From Cryptomeria japonica (taxonomy: Eukaryota; Streptophyta; Pinopsida; Cupressales; Cupressaceae), in contig NC_081405.1 in assembly GCF_030272615.1 (NCBI RefSeq), positions 477,599,008 through 477,663,007 of the forward strand: a DNA stretch of 64,000 nucleotides. The letters are read 5' to 3'. The position numbers were made by a program, and so were the translations under genes. Below, piece after piece: positions 1-12,314 of this stretch. Position 1 is the first letter of the stretch. Each line of letters begins with the position of its first letter. Under the pieces are notes generated by a model. The model was not told the DNA's origin. It searched no databases and saw only the letters and a list, made by a program, of their open reading frames with translations.

Positions 1-2
1 CG

Positions 3-1740
3 GTAGAGCAGAAGAAGGCAAAGCGCAGGAGGAGACTTGTTAGAAAGGCAACTAAGCCTACTACACCTCCACCACTGGCAAGGAAGCCTATGCAAAAGAG
101 GAAACTAGTCACACCAGCAACCACAAGCAAAAAGAAGAAGGGTGATGATACTGGAACCAGTAAGACCACAATGATCTGGGCTGAGCTTATTGATGAAATT
201 ACAAAAGACGGAATATTGAAAAATATATTAACGTATTATGAAGATTTAGAAGAGAATGAGAAAAGTGAATTAGACGAGGCTATTTTGTTATATATAGACA
301 TCTATAAGAAAGTCTTAATTATAATTTTGAAGGAGATACCTTTATCCTTGTGTAATAAACTTGAGGCTAGGAGACTTGACATTGTCAAGAGAGATAGGGA
401 GATCAAAGAAGTAGAGATTTTGTAATTGTGTGGTGCTGTAAATAATGAGGAAATGAAAAGATGTATAGACACTGCAAATAGGATAGTCTTCAGTAGAAAA
501 TCCTAGCAGATAACCCTTATGATGGGGAGAGTAAACTGGGTGGTAAATGAGATAAGTAAGGGATGGAAAAAATTCTTCCAGAAAAAACCCAGACTTTCTC
601 ACATCTCAAGAAGAATTTGCAAGGGCAACAACTTCCACCATTCCTAACAAATCAAAACGGAAAGGTATATTGGTCAGTTCAACTCTAGTTTTGACACAAT
701 CAGTAGTAACTATAGATACTCAAACACAACTAGAAGCTAAGGAGAGTGTACAGTCTGTACCAAAATAGACCATTTTTTAGCAAGGTAATGTACAAGACAT
801 TGTAAATACTATGGATAATACTCCACTGGTAGTAACCGACACTGCACCAAGTAGTGAAGCCATTAGTGAAATAGAGATTGATATTGATAAGGTAAAAGCC
901 ACTGAGTTTATACTGGTAGGTAAAACTGATTCCCCAACAAAGGTTTTGGCAATTAACACTTCTCAGGTTGAGAAGAAATTAGTCTCTGAGTTGAGTCCAA
1001 CTAAATTAATGATGATGGCTACTTAGAAATTACTGAAGGAAGGTACTATAGATAAAGGATTAATTGATCAATCGGTCTTATTGCCTGATTGTTAGATTGA
1101 AGATGGAGAAAGCCCTTTCGGTAAGCTCTAGACTCTAATAGAGGAAATCTCTAACAATTTTCAATCTCTGAGACAAATTGCATACCAACAGGCTTTGGAT
1201 AATTTCACAGCAACAAAAAGAACAACTTTTGATCAAATTATAGAGACACGGAAGAAGAAAATTGGGGACAAACTTATTCCTATTGAGGTTTGTTTAAAAC
1301 AATGTACAAATATCTACAGAGTGTGTTGTAACATAGAATGTCTTATGACTAATGTAGATAGAATATTCAAGGAGTTATTTGATAAGATGGCTAAAATTAC
1401 TCTCTTTTGATAGATTGACTGCACTGACCACATCTATTGATGGACAAATTTTGTCCTTGGAGAACCATTTTTTTTCTTTTGAGAAGGAGAGAGATAAAAT
1501 CATGAGAAGAGAAAGATATCTAAGAGGATTGGTAAGTCCTAGACTAGATTTACTGGGTGTTCACAAGAAATATTGCATGGATATGATAGCTAAACCCATA
1601 TCGACAGATATCCAAGAGAAGGAAACACTTCCCCACTTACTAAGTGGACTTGCATCTATTTCTGATACTTTCAAATCTAGCTAGGATACATATCTTCAGT
1701 TATTGCAAAAGGCATACCGGTAAATATTGAAGTTGACTAA
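3..1740 (+). pseudogene. Retroelement accessory ORF, 3' part, decayed (element A)
   Basis: Not a known enzyme. The frame is open from the window edge through a very basic Lys/Arg/Pro/Thr-rich stretch (about 3-150) that could be a nuclear-localisation region, then an acidic, helical stretch (about 170-420). It parallels the accessory ORF of element G at 41.4-42.0 kb on the opposite strand: both share ITK(D/E)G.LKNI, MYKK/IYKK, LEARR and, further on, ANR.VFS followed by LM.GRVN.V..EI..GW. Stops (from about 424) and frame changes break the rest. Fragments at 1195-1410 and 1379-1684 keep a helical, probably coiled-coil composition. The 5' end lies outside the window. No RT, integrase or protease motif is visible, so element A seems to be a non-autonomous LTR element. 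Function unknown; homology to G is my alignment by eye. Confidence 0.6.
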
Positions 1741-1840
1741 GCTCTAGTGAAACTAACAATATTCTCTTATTCTTTCAATTCTTTCACCAGTCTTTGGCAT
1801 TAATGTTAAAGGGGGAGTATGTACATATGTGAAAAATATC

Positions 1841-2004
1841 AGAGGAACACATTGGAAGGATATCAGATGGAGTGTATTTCTCAAGGGGAGCATACTAGTA
1901 GGGAATATCAATGAAAATAATCAAAGGAACACATTGGAAGGATATCAGATGGAGTGTATTTCTCAAGGAGAGCATACTGGCAGGGAATCCATTTTTTCAC
2001 ATGA
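1841..2004 (+). repeat. Tandem duplication, 82-bp unit, two copies
   Basis: The stretch beginning GGAACACATTGGAAGGATAT at 1844 recurs at 1926, an 82-bp offset, with few differences. It lies in the 3' untranslated part of element A, shortly before its polypurine tract, and each copy contains a short G-rich AAGG.GAGCATACT segment. Confidence 0.8.
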
Positions 2005-2020
2005 GTGTTGCCATCAATGA

Positions 2021-2033
2021 CAAAGGGGGAGAT
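2021..2033 (+). promoter_or_regulatory. Polypurine tract of element A
   Basis: CAAAGGGGGAGAT lies immediately before the LTR start TGTTGG, the expected place for the plus-strand primer of reverse transcription. The flank CATCAATGACAAAGGGGGA is shared with the polypurine tracts of B, C, G and Elem1. Confidence 0.8.
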
Positions 2034-2657
2034 TGTTGGCAATTGAAACTCATTGGATTCATTTTTGTTGTCACTGATGGCAAACAGATCTGATGGAAAT
2101 CATAAACCGGCACTAGGAAGCATATACCAGTAGATACTGGCTTTAAAGTATTCAGGGCTACACCGACACTCACACCGGCACCAACATCGGCATCAATACT
2201 TCTTTGGAAACTGACATCAAGGAGGATTTACTTAAATCATTTTATAATTATTATTGTCAAGGCCAACATTTTTGTAAATGTATTGTAAATTGACATAAGG
2301 CATGTCATTTATAATGGGTATATAGGTCAGTCTGCTAGGTTATTTTGAAAAATGAGAAAGGGATATGAGTGATGTGATAGATGATACGTATGGACATAGG
2401 AGAATATAGTAGAATTGTATGATGCAAAATATATGTATGAAGATCATTTTGTATGCGAGTGTTATATCATGCAATGATATGTAGATAGCTTGGAAAAAAT
2501 TCTTGGAGGAGAAGAGATACTGGTAGCAGTTCAGAGCTTATGAACTGGTACAAAGCAAAACTAGAACCAAAACTCTATTTGGCATCGCAGATGCATTCTT
2601 GAGTTCATTTTTAGTAACTTACTTTATCAAAAATATTATAGTAAGTGAGGCGCTCTA
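2034..2657 (+). mobile_element. 3' LTR of element A, first part
   Basis: Starts TGTTGGCAATTG just after the polypurine tract. It is cut at 2657 by Elem1, whose duplicated target CTCTA occupies 2653-2657 and 9359-9363. The LTR resumes at 9364. Together the two parts make an LTR of about 934 bp. Confidence 0.8.
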
Positions 2658-3715
2658 TGTTAGGTCCCAGAGACAACTGAGAGAGGGGGCTGAATCAGTT
2701 GTCAAATAAATTCAAACCAAAAACAACTTAACCAACTTAATGCTTAATACCGGTAACTGGTCTAATATGTCGGTAGACATTTTTAACAGTTAATTGCAAT
2801 ACCAGTAAGGATTATTGCATTAAACAAAAAGACAAAGTCATCCACAACACATAACACCAATATTTGTACGTGGAAACCCTGTAAGAGGAAAAACCACGGT
2901 GGGAAACATTACCCACAATTAGATGATACTACTGCAGATAGTAAGTGTATACAAATCAGGTTTCAACATGCAGAAAGGCCAAGCACCTATAGCTCACTGC
3001 ACGATCACAAAATGGGAGTCACACTAACTACAGTTGGATGGTTAAATCCAATAAGAATGTACTGCACAAAATAGCATCTTCATATGCTGGATTCAGTATC
3101 GGTGTAGTTCTGATTGTCTTCTCAAAAACCCTCCTTCAATCTTCAAATGATGTCTGCATGTATAGCTCTACTTATTCTTGCATATACCTTCACACAATCC
3201 TTTTTTGCATTCCACATTCAATCTTACAAATAAGATCTTACATTTATACCATACCCTAAGACCAATTTTAGTAGGTCGGCTCTACAATATATTACAATAA
3301 AATTAATTTACAAATCAATTAATACTCGATGAAATAACCAATTCAATATGTTAGCTTAATGCATTTACAACAATAATAAGTCATCTCCATAGTGTGCCAT
3401 GCTGATCTAGAAAAGATAAACCTACTGATGTAACTTGGACCTATTTGCTAGTAAAAGAAAATATGCAAATACTAATATACCAATAAACAAAACTCCAAGA
3501 CAAAGTGTCCACACAATATCTTTGACATAACCAAGTGTTTTCCATATCATTCCAAGTGTCGATGATCATTATATCCTACTGGTGTACCAGATACTAGTGA
3601 GTGTGCACAAGTCACTTGCTTGCCGGTGAATGTTGCTGATACTCCAAAATGCTAGAGTTGATAAGTGTTTAGTAGGTGTTGACATCAATGACAAAACCAT
3701 ATTAAAATACCAACA
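2658..3715 (-). repeat. 3' LTR of Elem1
   Basis: Element-orientation start TGTTGG is the complement of CCAACA ending at 3715; the end TAACA is the complement of TGTTA at 2658. It matches 8302-9358 throughout with scattered differences. The end carries the hairpin GACAACTGA/TCAGTTGTC at 2672-2703. Confidence 0.92.
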
Positions 3716-4093
3716 ATCTACCCTTTTGGCATTGATGGCAACACAAGATGGAAAAACCATCAAAGTGCCAAAACAAAAATGCCAAATACCAAAAACCAAC
3801 AATCTCCGTAAAGAGATCATAACCAAAAATCAAAACACAGATACATAGAGTAATAATCTCTCCCAAATAACAATCTCTCCCCCTGGGAGCAACATGTGTT
3901 TTCCTTGTTTTTTTCCATACCAATCTCTCCCCCTTTGACATCAAATGCCAAAGTTATTACCAAGCCAAGTTCATATACAAATACCAATCAATTTAGTATA
4001 CCAACTACTCCCCCTGAGAAGTAGCTTCCTCATCAAAGCCAGAGTAAAATATTTCTCTGTTAATTCTATCGATTGATGACAATCATCAACTTC
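3716..4093 (-). promoter_or_regulatory. 3' UTR of Elem1 with polypurine tract and repeated tract-like motifs
   Basis: The plus strand reads CTACCCTTTTGGCATTGATG at 3718, i.e. a polypurine tract (CAAAAGGGTAG) abutting the LTR; it is degenerate compared with AAAGGGGGAGA in sister elements. Further CTCCCCCT motifs follow near 3885, 3930 and 4006, with a weaker CTCCC at about 3861, so the tract-like motif is repeated through the 3' UTR. No ORF is supported here. Confidence 0.7.
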
Positions 4094-5913
4094 CTAAGTC
4101 TCTACCGGTGGGGGTATGACCCCAAGATGGTCTCTGAGATATTCAAAAGTCTCCTTTGGCAGAGGTTTAGTAAAGTTATCTGCAATCTTCTCTTTAGTAT
4201 TCACATAAACCAGTTTTATTTCCTTTGCTTCAACATTTTCCCTTAGAAAATTCAATTTGATAGAAACATGTTTGGTTTTAGAATGTAATACTGGATTCTT
4301 AGATATATCAATTGTTGCAGTGTTATCACAATAGATAGTAATAGGTTCCTTGCATTTTACATTTATTTCCTTCAACATTTGCTTAATCCATAGTACCTAT
4401 GTACAGTTAGTTGCTGTTGCAACATATTCTAATTTTGTTGTTGATAAAGATGTACAACATTGTTTCTTACTCAACCAAGAAACTAGTCTATTTCCAAGAA
4501 ATAATGCTCCACCAATGGTGCTTTTTCTATCATCCACATCTCCTACCCAATTTGCATCTATGTATGCACATAATTCAAAGTTTTCATCTCTAGGATACCA
4601 TAATCCAAGATTTATAGTGCCTTGTAAGTACTGGAAAATCCTTTTTACTGCTGATTCATGATTTTCTCTAGGATTACTCTAAAATTTTGAAACAATACAT
4701 ACTGCATTCATAATATTAGGTCTGGTTTGTTTCAAATATAGTAAATCTCCTATCATAGATTTTTATCTTGTTGGATTAACAGGTGTAGATTCATCCCTTA
4801 GTGATAGTTTGTCATTTGTAGTCATAGGTGTGCTTACCAATTTAGAGTTCTCCATCCCAAATTTCTTTAGTAACTCTTTTAAGTACTTGGATTGACTCAA
4901 GAATATACCTTTATTAGTTTGTGAAATTTGCAATCCTAAAAAGAATTTTATTTCTCCAATCATAGGCATTTCAAATTCTTGCTGCATTTTGATAGAAAAT
5001 TCTTTACATAATCCATCTTCTCCTCCAAAGATTATATCATCAACAAAAACTTCTATAATCAAGATTTCATCATTAGTCACTTTATAATATAAATTGATGT
5101 CTGCATTACCTTTAGAAAAACCAATCTTCAAAAGATACTTATCCAATATTGCATACCAAGCTCTTGTAGCTTGCTTCAACCCATATAAAGCATTTCTTAA
5201 CCTGCAAACCATATCTTTGTTATCTGTCAAAGAAAATCCATCAGGTTGTTCAATGTAAACTTCTTCTTCAAGATCTCCATTCAAAAATGCACATTTAATA
5301 TCCATTTGATATACTTTGTAGTTCTTATGTGCTACAAAAGCCAAGATTAATATGTCTGCCTCAATTCTAGCTACCAGTGCAAAGGTTTCATTGTAATCAA
5401 TTCCTTCTTTCTAAGAATATCCCTTACACACTAGTCTTGCTTTATTTTTGATAACCTTAACATCTTCATTAAGTTTGTTTCTGAATACCCATTTGGTTCC
5501 AATTACATTTTTATCTTTAGGCCAGGGAACTAATGTCCAAGTGTTATTCTTCTCAATTTATTCTAATTCTTCTTCCACAACTTTAATCCAATATTTATCT
5601 TCACATTCCTCATTAACTGATGATGGTTCAATTTGAGAAATAAGACATACCTCTTCATTTGCCAATCTTCCTCCTGTCATAACTACTTTATACTTGTTTC
5701 CAATTATCTGATATTCAGAATGATTCAGTCTTACATACCGGGGTGTCTTTGTTTCCTGTTGTTCCTCGGTTATAGTGGAATTTTTAGATGATACTGGGGT
5801 AACTGGATCTTCATTCTGTACCAGTGGATTCAGAGTAGGTTCATTTGTCAAAAATTTTGTTGCCAGTTTAGAGTCTATATACCTTGAAGTTCCTCTGAAT
5901 TGTTCATCAATCT
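4094..5913 (-). pseudogene. Elem1 reverse transcriptase-RNase H region
   Basis: C-terminal half of the copia polyprotein, which copies element RNA into DNA and degrades the RNA strand in the virus-like particle. The RT core is clear: [20 protein letters not shown], then YGLKQA and the catalytic FVDDI (about 5030-5045). RNase H follows, with IYCDNTATID near 4310-4330, and the frame ends ADNFTKPLPKE...GVIPPP before TAG at 4094-4096. Stops interrupt it, for example between RT and RNase H near 4760 and around 5415. All segments are present, so this is decay by point changes rather than deletion. Confidence 0.85.
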
Positions 5914-6897
5914 TTACATTTGTACTTTCAACAATTTTCTGCAATATTTTGTTAAAACATCTATATGCCTTTCTCTTAGATGAATACCAAGAAATATTCC
6001 TTCATCACTTCTAGGATCAAATTTGCCAATATACTCATCTCTTCTGATATAGCATTTACTTCCAAAATTTTTGAAATATTTAAGAGTAGGATTAATACCA
6101 AACCATAGTTCATGAGGGGTCTTACCGATTTCACCTTTGATGTGAACTTTGTTGAATGTATAGACCACTGTACTGACTACCTCTCTCCAATATACATGTG
6201 GTAGGTTTTCTTCTGATAACATACTTCTTGCTGCATCCAAGATAGTTCTATTTTTCCTTTCAACAACTCCATTCTGTTGTGGTGTCCGAGGTGCTGATAG
6301 GTGTCTTCTAATTCCATTTACTTCATAGAATGTATTAAATTCCTTAGATGTAAATTCCCCTCCTTGATCTGATCTTAGACATTTAATTTTCTTACTAGTT
6401 TCATTTTCTACCATGGCTTTGAACAGTTTGAACTTTCCAAGTGCTTCTGGTTTTTCTCTGAGAAAAGTAACCCAACACATTCTAGAATAGTCATCAATGA
6501 TTAGCATGAAATATCTATCACCTTGTAAGCTTTTAGTTCTAGCTGGACCACATAAATTGGTATGAATTAAATCAAGAGCATTATTGGATTTTTCTGGAAT
6601 ATTTTTGAAGCTATCTCTTACTTGTTTTCCAAATTGACATTCCTTACATACTGTATTGTGAGGTTTGACAATTTTAGGTAAATCTCTAACTGCCTTAATA
6701 GTACTGATTTTCACCATGCAATCAAAGTTTACATGATAGAGTCTCTTATGCCATAGCCAAATTTCATCAATATGTGCAATTAAGCATGTCTTTTCACTAT
6801 TATTCAAATGAAAGATATTACCTCTAGTCTGATTACCAGTTGCAATTTCCAAACCAGTTCTATTCATGATTTTGCATTTTCCATTTTTGAATTGTAA
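5914..6897 (-). pseudogene. Elem1 integrase
   Basis: Copia integrase, which inserts the new DNA copy into the genome. The N-terminal zinc-binding HHCC pattern appears as HKRLYHV followed by CKECQFGKQ (about 6630-6775). The catalytic core follows: DLIHTNLCGP, IIDDYSRM, RSDQGGEF and NGVVERKNR, giving the D-D-E triad. The frame is open for about 317 codons (5914-6867) and is the best preserved part of this element. A stop at 6898 separates it from the gag-protease part, and a further break lies near 5914-5944 before the RT part. Confidence 0.87.
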
Positions 6898-8245
6898 CTA
6901 AAATCCTTTCTCAACTAATTGACCAAGACTCAAAAGATTATGCTTTAATCCTTTAACATAGTAAACATTGTCAGTGTTATGCTTACCATCAAGAGATATT
7001 GTACCCTTACCTTTGATCAAACAAGATTTGTCATCTCCAAATCTCACTAAGCCTCCACTGTATTCTTGAAAGTTCAAGAATTTACCTTTATCTCTTATCA
7101 TATGATGTGAGCATCCTAAATCAATGATCCACTCATCCTTTACTTCAACTTCAGCTGCCAAGGCCTGTTCTACCAATTGAGCATTTGGTGTTGGCTGATC
7201 TTCTATTATAGCAACAAAAACCCATCCATTGTTTGTCGGATCCTCATCAGAATCATCAGTCACTCCTTCATCAGCAATGTAACAAGATTTGTCTTTATTA
7301 TTATTAAATTTGTATCTTTGATATTCAGGGTTAGGCTTGTATGTTCTTCTAGCTTCTTCTCTTAGTCTAGCATATCTATCAGGGCATCTTGAAGCCATAT
7401 GACCAATCTTATTGCAGTTAAAACATTTAAAGGGTGCTTTACCTTCATACTTACTTCCAACTGGAACTTTAGGCATTTTCCTTGCAAATAATGCTTTAAG
7501 TTCTTCAAGTTCTTCATTTTCTTTCCTGCTTTCTTCAAGTTCTCTTGCATAAAAGGATTTCCAATCAGATTTGTCAAATAATGGAGTAGATGATGTTGAT
7601 GCTTTAAAGGCTAAATCTATCTTTATAGTAGCAACAGGACCAAATTCTTCAATTTCAAAACTTGAAAGTTTTCCAATCAATGTATCCCTAGTTACTGATG
7701 TATTAGGCATTATTCTTAACTCATTTATAGCAGTGACTTTCATTTTATATGCCAGTGGCAATCCTCTTAAAACTTTGGAAACAATTTCATCCCCACTTAA
7801 GGTTCCTCCACAACATTTAATACCCAAAATAATCTCATTTACTCTTTCCATAAAAGCATAAATCCTTTCATCTTCTTCCTTTTTCAGATGTTCATACTTG
7901 ACGTGGAAGCTTTCAAGTTTTGCAATTTTGACTGTGGAATCTCCTTCATTTAGTGTTTCCAAATGATCCCAAATAGCTTTAGCAGTAGACCTATCTGATA
8001 GTCCCATGATTTGTTGATATGATAATGTGCTCAAAAGTGCTTCTCTTACTTTGCAATCATTTTCCTCATCTTTAGTCATTGGGTGGATTGGGCTGACTCT
8101 GAGTAGGAGCATTATAACCATTTTTTGTAACATCCCAGATGTCCTTTCCAATGCAATTTAAATGTGTCTCCATTCTGATCTTCCATATGCCATAGTTGGT
8201 TCCATCAAGTTTAGGACTGTCCTTCCTAAAATAGTTAGTAGACAT
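6898..8245 (-). pseudogene. Elem1 gag and protease
   Basis: Probable start ATG at 8245 (MSTNYFRK), shortly after the primer-binding site; the LDGTNYGIWKIRMETHL motif is the usual opening of copia gag. Reading switches frame near 8080, then is open to 6898. The UBN2-type gag core (IMGLSDRSTAKAIWDHLETL, MERVNEII) is followed by one CCHC zinc knuckle, CFNCNKIGHMASRC (about 7384-7425), which packages RNA. The aspartic protease motif reads IIDLGCSHHM near 7105-7125; the family norm is DSGCS, so the Ser after the catalytic Asp is replaced by Leu. The frameshift and this change argue against function. Confidence 0.85.
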
Positions 8246-8287
8246 TGGATCTCCTCAAGCTGTTAAAGTTCTGCAAAAGAGGACTAA

Positions 8288-8299
8288 GCTCTGATACCA
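8288..8299 (-). promoter_or_regulatory. Primer-binding site of Elem1
   Basis: Minus strand TGGTATCAGAGC lies two bases inside the 5' LTR edge. It is complementary to the 3' end of plant initiator Met-tRNA, the common primer of plant copia elements. Confidence 0.88.
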
Positions 8300-8301
8300 A
8301 T

Positions 8302-9358
8302 TGTTAGGTCCCAAAGACAACTTAGAGGGGGGGTGAATCAGTTGTCAAATAAATTCAAACCAAAAACAACTTAACCAACTTAATTCTTAATACCGGTAAC
8401 TGGTCTAATATGTTGGTAGACAGTTTTAATAGTTAATTGCAATACTGGTAAGGATTAATGCATGAAACAAAAAGACAAAGTCATCCACAACACATAACAA
8501 CAATATTTGTATGTGGAAACCCTGTAAGGGGAAAAAACATGGTGGGAAACCTTACCCACAATCAGATGATACTACTGTAGATAGTAAGTGTATACAAATG
8601 GGGTCTGCACATGTAGAAAGGCCAAGTGCCTAGAGCTCACTACTCAATCACAAAATGGGAGTCACATTGGCTACAGTTGGATGGTTAAATCCAATAAGAA
8701 TGTACTGCACAAAATAGCATCTTCATATGCTAGATTCAGTACCGGTGTAGTTCTGATTGTCTTCTCAAAAACCCTCCTTCAATCTTCAAATGATGTCTGT
8801 GTGTATAGCTCTACTTATTCTCGCATATACCTTCACACAATCCTTTTCCGCATTCCACATTCGATCTTACAAATAAGATCTTACATTTATACCATACCCT
8901 AAGACCAATTTGAGTAGGTCAACTCTACAAGATATTACAATAAAATTAATTTACAAATCAGTTAATACCTAATGCAATAACCAATTCAATATGTCGGCTT
9001 AATGCATTTACAACAATAATAAGTCATCTTCATAGCGTGCCATGCTGATCTAGAAAAAATAAACCTGCCATTGTAACTTGGACCTATTTGCCAGTAACAA
9101 CAAATATGCAAATGCTAATATACCAATAAACAAAACTCCAAGACAAACTATCCACATGATTTCTTCGACATAACCAAGTGTTTTTCATATCATTCCAAGT
9201 GTCGGTGATCATTATATCCTACCGGTGTACCAGATACTCGTGACTGTGCATAAGTCACTTGCTTGCCAGTGAATGTTGTTGATACTCTAAAATGTCAGAG
9301 TTGATAAGTGTTTAGTAGGTGTTGACATCAATGACAAAACCATACCAAAATACCAACA
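8302..9358 (-). repeat. 5' LTR of Elem1
   Basis: Runs from TGTTAGG (8302, the LTR end in element orientation) to CCAACA (ending 9358, the LTR start), next to the primer-binding site. It pairs with 2658-3715. The hairpin GACAACTTA/TCAGTTGTC with a G-run loop is at 8316-8346. Confidence 0.92.
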
Positions 9359-9363
9359 CTCTA

Positions 9364-9673
9364 GTGATGAGAAGTATGCTCTAGGAAGTGTGCCTTCCTG
9401 CAAGTGTGGGCTCCTATTATATGTAATATCTTTTCATATGGCAAGTGAACTGATATTGTGGGTCACAAATCCCACCGTGGGTTTTCCTCATTGAGTTTTT
9501 CCACATATAAATCCTATGTGTTATGGTGTTCATTTATGTGGATGGTTTATTTGCTCCTTGTTATATGTTTGTTTGTTTACCGGTTTATATATGCATGTTA
9601 TAAAAGGATAAAAATTGTTCATTCTGGCAGAACGTTGATTCACCCTCCCTCTCAGTGTTCTTGGATCACATCA
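9364..9673 (+). mobile_element. 3' LTR of element A, second part
   Basis: Continues the LTR interrupted at 2657. It has the usual U5-side features of this group: CCCACCGTGGGTTTTCCTCA, then GTTGATTCACCCTCCCTCTC and the terminal TTGGATCACATCA. The end was placed by comparison with the H LTR, whose complement ends GGATCACAACA. Confidence 0.75.
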
Positions 9674-11774
9674 ACCTTCCTCATAATGTCATAAATAATA
9701 ACACAAAGAGTGATAAACTACCCTTCCTAGTTGGGTTTTGTATTTTTGAAACTTATTATCTTGACTCAAGATCATTCGACCTAACATGCATATCAACAAT
9801 TTGAATCTTTAGGCTAGAAATTCTATCATTGTCATTATCCCAAGAAAAATCTTCATTAGTGGCATCTGTGTTTCCTTTGATCTCCTTAGATTTCATAGGA
9901 GACCCCAAGTTTAGATCCATTAAATCCAACCCTTCCTCAAACTCTTAAAACAACATCATCCCCTACTATAAACTCTAGTGTCATCATCTTTTCCACCATT
10001 ATCTTCATCCTTAGAGTTTTCACTAGAGACATCCTCTAGCATACTCTTGATCAGTCATAGTGTCACTTTTTTGTTTTTCTCTTTTGGAATAGCTTTGCCC
10101 TTATAATATTTTTTAATAAGTGGAATAATTAACAACCTCTAGGGCTATTATCTTGTTTCCCTTGCTCCTACTTAACATCTTCTTCGCTTCCTCACCTAGG
10201 ATCTTGCAAGTCAATAGTAATGCTCCTTTTAGGAGTCTTATTATTAGTTTTTCTAAGTTTGGTATTTCCTTGCTTAATCATTAGGGCTTTTCTTTTTTAA
10301 ATTATGAATTTTATTAGTGCCACTTAAAGGGACTCATTCTCAACCAAGTCTTTCTTGTTAAATTATTTTTCTTTTTATCTGAGATGATTTTCCTATCTGG
10401 GGATTGAGGTTTTCTTTCAATCAATTCAATATAGACAAAGCTCATAGGGGTAATAGGGTTCTCACTAGAGTTCCTAGGGTGAGTGAGGAGTCTACCATGG
10501 TGAGGGGAATAGAACTCATACTAGTAAAGGACAAAAAATAGGCCCTGATGTAGACTAGGGGAGGCATTCTTATTTATACTTCCTTAGAGAGAAGAAAACA
10601 AGAAATAGGGCTTATCAATTTTTTCACCATGTCTAATGTGATTAAGAATGGAGAAATGGTATCCATGAATTGTGGTATACCAACCTTCTAATGTGAAATA
10701 TTTCATGACATGAAAACTCACCATGGCATATGGTAGAGGAAGGATGGAGTGGTCATACCCAGGGATAACTTTAAGAAAGCACCCCCCAGGAAAAAGTGTA
10801 AAACCCCAGCAAACTAGGTGTTATTTTGGGGGGGGATTTTCATATGGATGGCAAAAACAATTTTCAAAGTAGGAAAAAAAATTCATTTGTATTGGCGATG
10901 TTTTTTTTGATGGTATGGAAATTTCATAAAATTCTGGTGAATAATACCTTGTTCTGTGGGGAAAATATATATTGCAGGAGGCGAATGTTTTTTGTTTAAA
11001 GGAACAAATATTTAAGTGTATGGGCAAAAATTTTTACTCTGAATGAAAAATTATTTAAGTGTATTGGCAATTTTTATCTGCCATTTGAAATTTATTTAAT
11101 TTCTTTGGCTAATGTTTCGTTATTTATGAAAAAAAATACATTTTATTGTCAATTTCATGAATTCATTGCCATTAATAGACAAGACACATCACATTGGGTC
11201 TAGACTCTAAATGATGTATCGATAAGCGTGACATCATTGACACGTCACACGTACCTAAAATCCATCAATTATTTTAAATCGTTAAATGATCATAGATCAA
11301 TGACTGAAGTTTTCTTTCAGCCCAAATTTCTAAAGAGAATGTAGTTCTCCAGAAAGTGCCCAAAATGGAATTGCATTCAATAGACACGTATCAAATGTCA
11401 CGGTCGATAATGTTGGTCATTTAATATATGTCTTGTCACTAACTGCAATCCACTCTTCCCCCATGACTTTAGCACGACTTTCAATATGGTATTTGGTACT
11501 GGTTTAGAGTTGTTTCCAATTTCGCACATTAGTGCAATTATGGGAAAGATTTGCAGACATATATGAAAGATTTAAATTTTTTTAAAGGAATTAATACAAT
11601 TAGAAAAGGAATTATTACAATCAAGAGCTTTAGCTATTTATAGATGATCTCTACTTCTTTCATCTTCAATTAGCCTTTGGTAGATAAATTGTCGGAGCTC
11701 ATGATAGTTAAATTCTTCCTCTGGTTTAGGTCTATAGGCTCAGGCTCTATAATTTGGTATTATGATTTCTCAAG
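9674..11774. other. Intergenic sequence without supported genes
   Basis: AT-rich DNA with short, unconvincing reading frames. The stretch 9860-10570, read on the minus strand, has a Lys/Ser/Glu-rich coding flavour with many stops and could be a very old retroelement ORF remnant; I cannot name it. A short G-run occurs near 10830. No LTR edge, tRNA or promoter is recognisable. Confidence 0.5.
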
Positions 11775-12314
11775 ATGGACACTCCTATCCACTCGAGAAC
11801 AATGTTTGTGGAGGACCAAAGGGCCTTTTTGGGATTTGTTAGAGACCTAACCCTTCAATCAGTCTGTAAGGAGGTTGGGATGTTCACTAATGAGGCTGTG
11901 AGGATGGTGTTGGGTAGAGAATTTTTTTAAAATGAAAATAGATACAGTGTTAACACAAACATTACATTCGAGTTCTTGGTGTCTCTTTTGGACCTCTGAC
12001 GAGACAAGGTGGATACATTGTTGCTATTAAGGAAGGTGTTTAAAGAATAATTCCTTGGAAATGACATTACTGTTGTCAGCTTTGCAGAAGTAGGGGTGGG
12101 GATCCCTTGGGTGAATACATTAACAAAGCTTCTCCTCCCTGATGAGACAGTGGCCAGGCAACCTTTTCTTTTGAACCTGAATGCAGAACAATTGATGCAT
12201 CATAGGAAATGGGCGCGGATTGGTAGGGAATTTCTCTGGAAATGGTTTCTCCTGGATGTCTTTCCAGACTATAGATGGCTTGAAGAATTCTCACAACTTA
12301 TAATGTCTGAATAA
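11775..12314 (+). pseudogene. Broken 179-codon ORF of unknown family
   Basis: A single reading frame from ATG 11775 to TAA 12312-12314 with three internal stops (TAA near 11930, TGA near 12000, TAA near 12050) and no frameshift. Its last third (12096-12314) is fully open and has a folded-protein composition, rich in Trp, Phe and Leu (ARIGREFLWKWFLLDVFPDY). The first third contains EDQRAFLGFVRDLTLQSV. I do not recognise the family. It could be a captured gene piece or part of a retroelement accessory ORF; the neighbouring sequence gives no LTR to decide. Stops without frameshifts suggest decay by point mutation. Confidence 0.45.

Larger units (their letters stand above)
2658..9358 (-). mobile_element. 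Elem1: structurally complete Ty1/copia retrotransposon
   Basis: About 6.7 kb on the minus strand. Two LTRs of nearly equal length (2658-3715 and 8302-9358), both beginning TGTTGG and ending TAACA in element orientation, flank a primer-binding site, a gag-PR-IN-RT-RNase H frame and a polypurine tract. A perfect 5-bp target duplication CTCTA lies at 2653-2657 and 9359-9363. It sits inside the 3' LTR of element A. Domain order (integrase before RT) defines Ty1/copia. Internal stops, a gag frameshift and an altered protease motif make this copy inactive. LTR similarity is visibly high, so it is among the younger insertions here. Confidence 0.92.

Noticed and set aside
9458..9694. 78-codon frame starting MGHKSHRG
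   Set aside because: Lies wholly inside the LTR of element A and has no counterpart in related LTRs.
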